The notes under the pieces were generated by a model. It was not told where the DNA came from. It made no database searches and saw only the letters and a program-made list of their open reading frames with translations. DNA of 64,000 nucleotides from the NCBI GenBank assembly GCA_029204225.1, contig CM055100.1, forward strand, positions 63,433,141 through 63,497,140, given 5' to 3'. How positions within the stretch are numbered: the first letter of the stretch is position 1; each line of letters starts with the position of its first letter. Position numbers and translations under genes: made by a program. The stretch is from Diphasiastrum complanatum. Its lineage: Eukaryota > Streptophyta > Lycopodiopsida > Lycopodiales > Lycopodiaceae. Of this stretch, positions 19,307-29,640 are shown piece after piece.

Positions 19307-19933
19307 TGTTGGAATTCGATGCTCAGCCTCAAATCTATTCAATAATGAGCATCTTGAAAAACCAGAAACAGAAGGCTCGAATTTCTAAACAGAGGATCGA
19401 AAAATTCAAGATCAAATTTTTGTAGAATTCTTCGATATTGGATCGACTCAAAAAATTCTATATTTTTTGAGTCAGTGTATATTTTTTAGTCATTATTTTT
19501 CGAGTCATTGTACATTTTTGGATACTTGTAAATTTCGATACTACCGACTCAACAACTTCATGTTGATAGTCCGCCCACTTTGTATATGCATTAACTGTAA
19601 TGAGGCGGTTGTAATAAATGCAACAAAAGGTAGTTGTAGATATTTTGTAGGATATCAATCCTAGAATTTTCATCAGAAATTTTTTTCTGATTATTCGAGT
19701 TTCTGTCACCAGCATTATCACGCTCAACAACTATAAGCTGAAGTTATCACTTCAAGCATTGTACTCACTGTTTGATATTAATCAGAGTGCAAATTATCAG
19801 TCTCACTACTGTATTGTTCTTTATGCATTTGTCTAAATCACTCAATTTGAACAATCTGTTGCTAACTGTGGTGTTTCCGATCCTACACCAAACACGCTCA
19901 TCAGCTTTCGCACATTCCCACTGATTTCCAACA
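19307..19933 (+). repeat. 5' LTR of the copia element
   Basis: 627 bp, TG...CA ended. It is directly followed by the PBS at 19934-19945, complementary to the initiator methionine tRNA 3' end as usual in copia elements. Confidence 0.93.
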
Positions 19934-20076
19934 TGGTATCAGAGCGAGCTGTTTAGTAATCTGTATTTCTAATGTGGATTATCAAGTCTTTTCTTTATCA
20001 AGACATCGTTCTAGCAAGCGCATAGCCAACAGTATTCTGAAATTGTTGTTTCTATCGCCGATCTCACTCAACCAGA

Positions 20077-21157
20077 ATGGATTCGTCTTCTATCAGCCCA
20101 GTCATCAAACATGCTTTGATCCAACTATTACTTTCCTTTGTAGCCGCAGCAGATCTCGAAGTCCATCAAATGGATGTCCAGGCTGCTTTTCTCAACGGGA
20201 CCATTGAAGAGAAATTTTTTATGTCACAGCCAGAAGGATACGAGCTGAGAGGTAAGCAACACCTTGTGTGCAAAATTCACAAGGCACTTTATGGGCTGAA
20301 ACAGTCACCAAGGGTCTGGTTCCAAAAAATCAATGTATTTCTCATTGAGAATGGCTTCATTCCAAACTCAGCAGATCGAATGTCTACTTCAAGTCTTTAT
20401 CGAATTTCTTCATCATCATCACTCTCTATGTAGATGATATACTATTATTTAGTAATAATCTGAATCTGATGAAGGTAAGAAAATGCATGCTAGCCAAGGA
20501 GTACAAAATGACTGATATGGGTCCAGCCCACTATTGTTTCAGAATCAAAATTTTTTGAATTCGATCCAGCAGACTGATTTTCATCAGCCAACAGAGATAT
20601 CTCACAAATGTGCTAGAAAAATATGGAATAGCCAATTATAAACCGAGTCTCTTTCCACTCAACCCTGGACTGAAGCTGTCAAAGGAACAATATCCTCAAA
20701 CTAGGGTAGAAAAGGAGGAGATGAAGTAATATCAATTTCACTCCATCATCGGCTCGCTAATGCATGCAATGATCTGCACTCAACCCGACTTTGCATACTC
20801 GATCAGTTCACTCAGCCAATTCCTATTGAAACCAAGCCTCACCCATTGGTAAGCACTCACAAAGGTCACGAAGTACGTCCAAACAACCAAGAATCTTAGC
20901 ATCTGTTATAGAGGCAACCAACCTACCAACATACTTGAAGGATACACATATGCAGATTGGGCAGAGGATATCGATACCAGAAGATCGACTTCTGGATTAT
21001 ATTTTTATACAATCAAGACCCAATTTCTTGGAACAACCAAAAACAGACCTCAGTAGCATTGTCATCAATAACTGAATCAGAATACATTGCTGCCACGAAT
21101 GCTACCAAGGAGGCAATTTGGCTGAGGCACCTGCCAGTAGAAATCAACCTTGCATAG
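20077..21157 (+). pseudogene. Copia reverse transcriptase and RNase H relic
   Basis: The frame at 20077-20433 gives VAAADLEVHQMDVQAAFLNG and KALYGLKQSPRVWF, the copia reverse transcriptase palm. A one-base shift near 20370 carries the reading into LYVDDI at about 20425-20445. RNase H follows near 21030-21140 (ISWNNQKQTSVALSSITESE). Stop codons between them show that it is inactive. The usual upstream gag, protease and integrase are absent: the palm begins only about 140 bp after the PBS. Confidence 0.9.
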
Positions 21158-21426
21158 TCACATCCAACGACCATCTTTTGTGACAATCAAAGCATTATAG
21201 CTCTCTCTCTCAATCCAATTTCACTCATGAAGCACGCATATCAAAATTAGATATCACTATTTGAGAGAGAAAGTGCAAAGCAAGGAGGTGTCTTTAGTCT
21301 ATTGCAGGACATAATCAATGGCAGTAGATTACTTCACAAAGGCTATGTCAAAAGAGCACCATCTTAGATTCAACGACATGTTGAATCTGAAAATCAAAAG
21401 TTTTCAGGATCCACATTAAGGGGGAG

Positions 21427-22044
21427 TGTTGGAATTCGATGCTCAGCCTCAAATCTATTCAATAATGAGCATCCTGAAAAACTAGAAACAGAAGGCTCGA
21501 ATTTATAAACAGAGGATCAAAAAATTCAAGATAGAACTTTTCTAGAATTCTTTGATACCAGATCAACTCGAAAAATTCTATATTTTTTGAGTCAGTGTAT
21601 AATTTTGAATCATTATATTTTGAGTCATTGTACATTTTTCGATACTTGTAAATTTTGATATTGCCGACCCAACGACTTCGCGTTGATAGTCTGCCTACTT
21701 TGCACATGCATTAACTGTAATGAGGTGGTTGTAATAAATGCAATAAAAGGTAGTTGTAGATATTTTGTAGAATATCAATCCTAGAATTTTCATCAGAAAA
21801 ATTCTTTTGATTATTTGAGTTTTTGTAACCGCGCTTAACGACTATAAGCCGAAGTTATCACTTCAAGCATTGTACTCACTGTTTGATATTAATCAGAGTG
21901 CAAATTCTCAGTCTCACTATTGTATCGTTCTTTATGCATTTGTTTGAATGATTCAATTTGAACGTTCTGTTGCTAACTGCGGCATTTTCGATCCTACACC
22001 AAGCTCGCTCATCAGCTTTCGCACATTTCCACTGATTTTCGACA
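21427..22044 (+). repeat. 3' LTR of the copia element
   Basis: 618 bp and collinear with the 5' LTR, with scattered substitutions and small gaps. The purine tract lies at about 21413-21426. Confidence 0.93.
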
Positions 22045-22651
22045 CAAGAAGCTTAACAGTAGGGTTAATGGAAAGTTCAATGGCGGCTTCAATCATATGT
22101 TTTCTGATGTACATAAAGGCAAGATGGGCTTTAACAACATCTTTAGCAAGCTTATGAAGCCAAAGAAATAAGGCATTATGTTGGTTATGTAAAGATGCAC
22201 CAGGGAAGAGCTTTGCAAGGTTGTTCATCATATACCAAATAGCGTGATTAAACCAAATGATAGAAGAACTGTTTTTACATTTGTCGCCACATCTGTATTT
22301 AAAGAAGAGTCTTTTCCAGTTCCAAATTGTAGCTTGATGCAGGCTCATATAGAAGCCAGTCGCAAAATGGCCTCTGGTCCTAGCCCAGGTTTGCTCAAAA
22401 GGACATCTTGTAGGTTCAAATATGCTCATCTCAATGACAATATCAAAGGCAATAGGTGTATCAAAAGAGAAATTTTTATGCAAGGAGGCAAGCTTGCGAG
22501 CTTGAACTTCTGCTTCAGTAAGATGGGTAAGCGCGCTCCAAAGTTCAATAGTAATGGGTGCCAAAAAATTCACAGAAGGAAGGCTCCAAAGCTTGTAGGC
22601 AGATTTGGCAGATTTAAACTCAATAGTACGATTAGGTACCAATGGTACTTG
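22045..22651 (-). pseudogene. Penelope-like relic, N-terminal side part, cut by the copia insertion
   Basis: A minus-strand frame runs unbroken from about 22642 to 22045 and would continue in the same frame at 19301 if the copia element and one target copy were removed. It shows no domain that I recognise. Its only link to reverse transcriptase is collinearity with the 18.0-18.3 kb segment, so the element type is inferred. Confidence 0.5.
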
Positions 22652-22711
22652 GCAACTTTTGGATTGGCAGAATTCAAAGGCACGAGGGCTTTATTGATTA
22701 ATCATCTATAA

Positions 22712-24822
22712 TTGGATCCTATGCACATATTCAACAATGTCGGTGAATCACTATGGAACCACATCATTGGCATAAAAGACAACTCAATAGCTCGTAAAGA
22801 TCTACAAGTGGCTGATGTGAAAAGACCCTATTGGATTCAGTACACTGAAGGTGGAGATGAGATTCTACATAGCGCGCCATAGATTCTTACAAAAGAGCAA
22901 CTCTCGCATATTAAACATGTCATAAAACAAAATGAGAACTCCAACGGACTATGCACATTCTTTATGCAAATCATTTACCAAAGATGGTAAATTAAGCGGA
23001 TTGAAATCGCACGATTGGCATAAGATGTTACAATTCATACTTCCACTTTCTATTCGAGGTTGTTTCAACGATGACGTATGAAATACGCTTTACAATTTAT
23101 CATCGATGATTAGGTTTGTATATCCTTTTAAACACTTGTATAGATACGTGCTATTTCAATATTTTTATGTGCTAAACAACCTAGTGTTATATCAATCTTG
23201 CAAGTGGATTTCCTCAAAAGAAATAAAAAATAATGAATTGGATTCCATGAAAATCCAAATGATCGAAATGGTATATTTGCTGGAAAGAGATTTTCCAACT
23301 TCTTTTTTGGATATACAAGTTCATCTTCTAGTGCATTTGGTCGAAGAAGTATCAATTGCAGGACCTGTGCACACAAGATGGATGTTCTACCTTGAGCATT
23401 TTATGAAAGTGCTCTGTGAGACAAAAGGCAAGGCCAGAAGGTAGCATTGCAGAAGGTTGGCTTGTACAAGAATCTTTGTTTATATTACCGAAATAATCTC
23501 ACAATTGCATTCTGCAAGTCCATAAATGTGGTGTGAAGAAGAAGATGAACGTGTTAAGGGTGAAGTACCACAAGGAAATGGTGTGAAAAAGAGACTTTCA
23601 TCTCAATTAAAAGAAAAAATTGACACGTTTATACTATATAATTGTGGACATATGAAAAAGTGGACTTCAAAGTACGAAGAAGCCAAAAAGGAACATAACA
23701 TCGAAATGAAGAAGACATACCAATCAAAGAATAAGGAGAGTGTTGAAGAATGATGAACCTTTGGAGCCTATACCTTCAAAATGCACTCGTGAATGAGTTC
23801 TTGATATGATGCTAAAAGCATCAGAAAACAGAAAAGAAGTGACCAAAATAGAATGAGAATTTGTTTGTGGATGTGCATGGAAGGTTAGTGTAGTATTGGC
23901 TTTGTGAAGTTTGTTTTTGTTTTACTCAATATATAAAATGGTACTTTAATTTACACAAATTTGTTTTTTTTTTTTTTTTTGTGTTTTAGTATAAATCATA
24001 CACTGCCATGTGGGCATATGGACATCATTATCGTGTTTAGAGAGTTGACAACAAGCGACGTACATATGATTGTGGTATATTGGCCAACTTTCAACAAGAG
24101 AGTCGTTCTAGTGCGAGGGACGTGAATGTCATTTCAGACGACCTAGACTATGTCGGCATATTGCAACATATTTATGAAGTCGATTATGAGACTAACAGCA
24201 AATACTTTATTTTTGACGTAAAATGGTTTAAGTCATCTATCGTGGAAGCAACGCCAAGATTAGAAATGGTAACTCAAAGTTTTTTCAAATCGTCTCAACA
24301 AAATGTATATCGATGGACTCTCATGACACTTTAGTATTGCCATGACTCTTAATGTCTTATTTAATTATCGATCTTATAAGACTAATTTAATTTTTTAATT
24401 TTTTGGCAAATTATATTTTATCCAGATCGAATAGACCAAGATGGTGGTATGTGATCCAACTTAATGCAAGAAAACGACATGTGTTTGAAGGACAAGATAT
24501 TGTTACATTGGATACACACGACGAACCATCACCCAATTTTGAGGTTTTGGAAGAACCCGAACCACTCATCCAAGCTTCAAATGATATGGAAATGATGGGA
24601 GAAGAAAATACAATTACAAATGATGAGATTCCTACGATCATACAAAGCCAAATTGAGGGTTTGAGGCCCCCACGTTTGGATGAGATAGAACTAGAAAAAG
24701 AGGAGGTTGAATATGAGGGTAGCTCACATTCTCAAAGAGACACGATTGGAAATCTACGATTATACTTAGACCTAGATTCAGATGAGTGTCAAAACTTGTG
24801 TGATGACGAGAATGATCTATAA
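22712..24822 (+). pseudogene. CACTA (En/Spm) TNP2-type transposase relic
   Basis: Read across stops on the plus strand: DPMHIFNNVGESLWNHIIG (22715 on), then LSGLKSHDWHKMLQFILPL with IRG (about 22990-23065), both typical of TNP2 transposases. Next is the DUF4218 region (LLVHLVEEVSIAGPVHTRWM, about 23310-23385) and a DUF4216 region (YVGILQHIYEVDY...VKWFKSS, about 24150-24240; RPRWWYVIQL, about 24430). The order matches intact CACTA transposases, with the N-terminal part missing. Several stops and an apparent intron-like T-run region at 23880-24000. No CACTA termini were found. Confidence 0.85.
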
Positions 24823-25540
24823 TTATTAATACTTAAAACTCACTTGCATTCATTTTTTATTTTTGTATTCATTGCAATACTTTAATGTATACTTTTATAG
24901 TTAGAGTTGAATGTGAAAAGTATAAAACCCAAACCTTGCGGTTATGTCCTATTTCAGAATGTCACTTCATATTCCCTCCCTGCGGCTTGTAGGTTTTTCC
25001 ATTACAGGAAAGATTAGAACCTCGTCTTTAACGGGAGAAAAGTAAGGGCTACACACCTTCCTAAGATTGGGAATTTTAATTACCTACATTTGACTCTTTC
25101 ATATTAACTAATTTATAGTGTATGTGATTAAAAATAAATAATAAAAATACGACATTGCTACGAACAAAATGAAAGTGATGAATTACATTTGACTTTTTTA
25201 CTATGTTAGGTAACATATACAAATAATTAAAAAATTGAAATAACACAAACTCACCGGTAAGCTCGAAGCTTAAGTGGAGCTTGTTCGCTCTTTCAACGCT
25301 CTCTTTCATTTTCTTTGAATATCTTTGTCACATACACAAACAATTCAAAAATAACACTCTATTTCACATTTGAACCATTATTGCAAGCAATATGTTTTGT
25401 GCTTGTGAATACATTATATAAAGTATAAAGAATTTAGGGTTGATAGATTCAAGGCATAATATGCCATAACACACACATGCCAAAACACAAAAGTCTTTCT
25501 TTTTCTCTCTCTCTCTCTAATAATTTCTATTGGATTATAC

Positions 25541-25610
<70 letters not shown>

Positions 25611-26250
25611 TTCTAACAATAATGTAACTATTTGCTTTACACTATCTACTTTACACTTTCATTTACTTTACACTTTTCCTTCATTTACTTTACAATGTAC
25701 ACTTTCCCCTCCTCACTTTTTAATATGCCTCCTCACTTTCTTTCACAAAAACAAATAAAACAAACTTTATCTCTAAAAAAACAAAAACAAAACACAAAAC
25801 AACTACCTCCAAAATCTCCAAGCACCAAAAGCTCCAAAAGCTTCAAAAGCATCAAAAGCTCAAAAAGCATCAAAATCTCCAAGTTCCAAATGCACCAAAC
25901 GCATTAAAATGCGCCACCAAATGCTCCAAACATGCGAGAAAGAGTGAGAAAAGAATTTGTGGATCGCGCGAAAATCCGAAATTCACACAGCCGTCGGATT
26001 TCGACGTTCCAAAACACGTTCGGAGCAGGTCTAATCAATCCAAGTTTTCAGACTTGGATCAATGATGTGAACGTCAGAAAATTGGTTGTTGCCACAATTT
26101 CCCAATCACCAGACACCCAATTTGGGAATTTTTACTTGGACGTCGAAATTTGACGCGTCGAAATGCGACATATTATAAAATTTCCAGAAATCCGTCAGAC
26201 ATGCACGTCAGAATCCACGCGATATGTAATTATGTGAGAACCCTCAATAT
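24823..26250. repeat. CT microsatellites and degenerate short tandem repeats
   Basis: (CT)n tracts lie at 25505-25518 and 25545-25607. From about 25805 to 25930 a word of 10-12 bases such as CTCCAAAAG / CATCAAAAG repeats about ten times. At 25965-26220 many GACG/CGTC words occur in both orientations. This could be the subterminal repeat region of the CACTA relic upstream, but no element end is visible. Confidence 0.6.
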
Positions 26251-28980
26251 TTATTTACAACGTGTGCTGGACATGTACTGTAAATGGCCAACATACTTAA
26301 TATTTGATTTCTTGCCTGTTGTAGAAACGAAGCATTTACTTATAGATAATGAGAACTAGTCTATTATATGTGAAAAATACATCAAAACATGATATCTTCA
26401 AGTATGGGTGTACAATAAAATAAGTACTATGACAATCTTATCGATGTTTAATTTTCAAAACTTTATATTACCATAACAACATGTATTTCCAAAGAGTTTG
26501 CCATTGGAGTATAGATGGATAAAAATAGTTTTCACTATTCAAACGTGTTTATGCCAAGTGCTATATGTAATTGTCTAAATATGTTGGAGTAATTTGAATG
26601 TTTAAGTATAGCTACAACACTTGCGTGGTAATCTAGGATTCCATGATCTTTGAGGGCCATGTTTCACAAACCTAAGTTCAGTGAGGGATACAAGACTTCT
26701 TGCTAGGCAAAAGTCTCTTTCATTACACAAAGCAAAGACAATGGGCTTGTAGTCTTTGAACTGGGCATATCCTAGGTTCAATGCTATCAAAAATTGCTTA
26801 TACATACAAATAGCTTCTAAATGCTTATCATGGCACCTACATAGATGTAAATGTTAAAATTTTTGTTTTCTCACAAAAAGAGCTTGTTTAACATGCCGTG
26901 AGGTTTAATAGAGCATTGAATCACAATGGCATGCATAACTGTCATTCTTTTGTTTTTAACTTTATGAATTTGTCCATGACCAAGTGGAATTGAATCTCTC
27001 ACCTCAAGTTGATGAAATAACACTTAACCAATGTGCCACATCAAAACATAAAAATTGAATGACATGCCAAGACACAAGTTATCAAAAGCTTTGCAAAATT
27101 TCCCCACCAATAGTTGAGTTGGATGAGTGTTACTTGTGGCAATGGAGACTTGGCCTCAAATTTAGGTCTGGCACGTGGACATCTAGGAACCCACTTATAA
27201 TTGGCCTATAATGTGGACATATAGTGCCAATATTGTACATAATGTTGCTAGTGCAAACTGGTACTATTGAATTTTTTCCCGTTGCAAAAAGTGGTAAAGA
27301 CATGTACTCTTTGTCTCTTTCGCTTTATTCATCAAACTCCATTTGATTTTTCTTTGTGTTGTAGCCAATGTTGGTGGGCAATATGCACGTGCACGACCAA
27401 TATTAATAAATAGCATATTGGGTATGAAGGAACCGATTTGATTGGTACCAGTCCTTGTGACTAGGGCCATTAGTTGATCTAGGTTAATATTGGCTTTGCT
27501 GATGCTTGGGTTAACTCCCATGGCAATACTTGGACTAGGGTGAAATAAGAGGCTGTTGCATGGTATCAACCATATGCATGCTTGAGGCGACAGTTACGAC
27601 AAAGGTCTATTGTTATTGTTGAAGATTTTGTATGGTTCACCTGAAATGGAGAGGATATTTGCAACACATAGCTTTGTTGCTATAGTGATATGCTATTGTG
27701 TAAGTTGATGACTTTGCTACATTAGTTTGAGCCCAAAAATCTATTTTTTTTGGGATTGTTTAGAACTGCACTTAATTTGTTTGCTTTGTTTTTTTTTTTT
27801 TTTTTTCATTTTCCAATGGTTCTAATGCTTCTTGAGTTATGATTGTACATGTGTATCGCACATGTGTATGGCAAAATTTTCATGATCTTCCAATCACCTT
27901 GTTTTGATATATTTCTATGCATAAATAAAAGTATTGTGAACACACAATCTTCTAGGTGCCCCAAACTTGTTCCCATTATTTGTGGAATATACAGAATGGG
28001 ATTACAATTATTCATATTTTGATTGATGAACGACTTGCATCACCCTTGCAATGCTAGTTTGGTAGATAATATACACTTTAAACATTATGTTTGTATTGAT
28101 GCCCAGTGGTCATTAAATATTAAATAATATTATGTACTATAAAACCGGTGGTTTGGAGAAATAGGGAATCTTCCAATACAAGGCCGACTCAAATTGGAGA
28201 TGATACCCTACCAACATTGGTTGTAACCACAACATAATTGTACTAGCATTGATTTTAACAAATATACACTATTAATTAGGCCAAGCCTAAATATGGAACC
28301 TCAGACTCCAAGATGTCATCGATGCAACAAGCAATGTTTGATATGCCCCTACATTTACTAGAGTAACACTTACCCACCTTGAAGTGCTGGTCTTGACATC
28401 TCTCTTCTATTTTCATAGTGCCAAGCACTCGTATTTTGGAGCCACCTTCAAAAACAAAATTTACATGTGCTTCTCAAGTTTTTTAAGCTTACAACAAAAC
28501 TTTGAGGTGGACAACCAGTGTGAGATCGACAACTAAGCCTGAAACTTTTTGGCACAATGTTCACGTGACGCCCAATGACTGCATTGTATGCTTTATGTGA
28601 CACCTAGTCATAAGCTATCCACATGAATATGTTGCAATTATTCTAAAATCTTCTATAACAAAATTAACTCCAAAAAAAAAAACCTTGCATGGTATAACTT
28701 AGGGGAAGTTTCCTTCCCCTAGACTTTCCTTCGTGATGTTGGGGTGGCAGACTTGGGGAGTTGCTTGTGCTATGCGGCGACTGTTCACATGAATATGATG
28801 CCCATTTTCAACTACAAAGGATTCGCTAGGAAAAACACTTGGCATTACGTAAGGAAAGACTTGTTCCCCTTGTACTCACACGAATTTACTAACTTCCAAA
28901 AGGAAAAGTAATTGAACCGAAAAACATACTCTAAGTAGGGGAGGGCTTGTTCTAGGCAAAGTCCTTAGTGGAAAACTCTT
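26251..28980. other. Unassigned sequence
   Basis: AT-rich, with T-runs (for example 27781-27805) and no convincing coding frame. The short open frames at 26602-26805 and 27264-27569 resemble nothing that I know. Confidence 0.35.
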
Positions 28981-28989
28981 CGGGCATAA

Positions 28990-29640
28990 GAGTAATAATA
29001 ATATCCCTACTTTTATTAAAAAATGATGGGAAACCCATGATCATACAAGAAGATTAAAGTATTTTAAATAATACCGTAGAACGGCAAAAATGAATTAAGC
29101 TACCCCATAGCTAAGTAAAAATTTAAAATAGAGAGCTAATTACTCAAAGTCAACTGCCTGATGTAAATCACTAACTAAAATAGATCCAATAATAGGTAAT
29201 GCAGGAAGCTTTGAAGCAGCCGCTCCTGCAAACTGAGCCCATCAAAGAATTGAAAGCGCCTGTGAACGTTGTAATGCAATAGAAATACACTAACGGTAGA
29301 AAGAAACAATGACGGATGGTAAGATAATGCTTTGTCCTTGGCGTTTCAACATAAGCTCCACACATAAAGATAAAAAATTATCAAATTTCTTGTGAAGACA
29401 ACCATATGTTTTCAAGGCAAAGGGGATGAAGTGCACGATCATTATAATCTCGCTCTTTTTTTTGAGCTGCGTGAGATGCAGCAGCACCTTGAGTGGTGGA
29501 AGAACGACGAAGGAGGTCCTAATGAGAGGGATCAGCAATGACAACATCTCCTAGAATATGAATTCCATCATGCGAGAGAACAAGGTCAAGTTGTCGTCGA
29601 AAAGATTGCAAAGAAGGCCTAGTAAAATGTGTGTTATAGC
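28990..29640 (-). pseudogene. 3' fragment of a non-LTR retroelement
   Basis: Minus-strand reading from about 29630 gives TRPSLQSFRRQLDLVLSHDG, then LGDVVIADPSH, GAAASHAAQKKERDY and FIPFALKTYGCLHKKFDNFL across one stop and one frameshift. This matches my recollection of the C-terminal part of retroelement proteins common in seed-free plants; I cannot name the clade. Downstream, the minus strand has a short hairpin (ATGGG/CCCAT, 29026-29038) followed closely by TTAATAAAAG and an ATT-rich tail, like the LINE 3' ends elsewhere in the window. It is 5'-truncated. Confidence 0.5.

Larger units (their letters stand above)
19307..22044 (+). mobile_element. Deleted Ty1-copia LTR retrotransposon with perfect target duplication
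   Basis: LTRs at 19307-19933 and 21427-22044 begin TGTTGGAATTCG; the left one ends in TTCCAACA and the right in TTTTCGACA. They are flanked by identical CAAGA (19302-19306 and 22045-22049). The primer-binding site TGGTATCAGAGC follows the left LTR, and a purine tract ATTAAGGGGGAG precedes the right one. At 2.74 kb it is far shorter than a full copia element: gag, protease and integrase are gone, and only reverse transcriptase and RNase H remain. The LTRs differ at numerous sites, so the insertion is not recent. Confidence 0.95.

Noticed and set aside
22244-22711. 155-codon plus-strand frame
   Set aside because: Antisense shadow of the Penelope-like relic frame on the minus strand.
25477-25907. 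Ser/Leu-repeat and Lys/Ser-rich open frames
   Set aside because: They come from the CT microsatellite and the CTCCAAAAG minisatellite; no homology or splice context.
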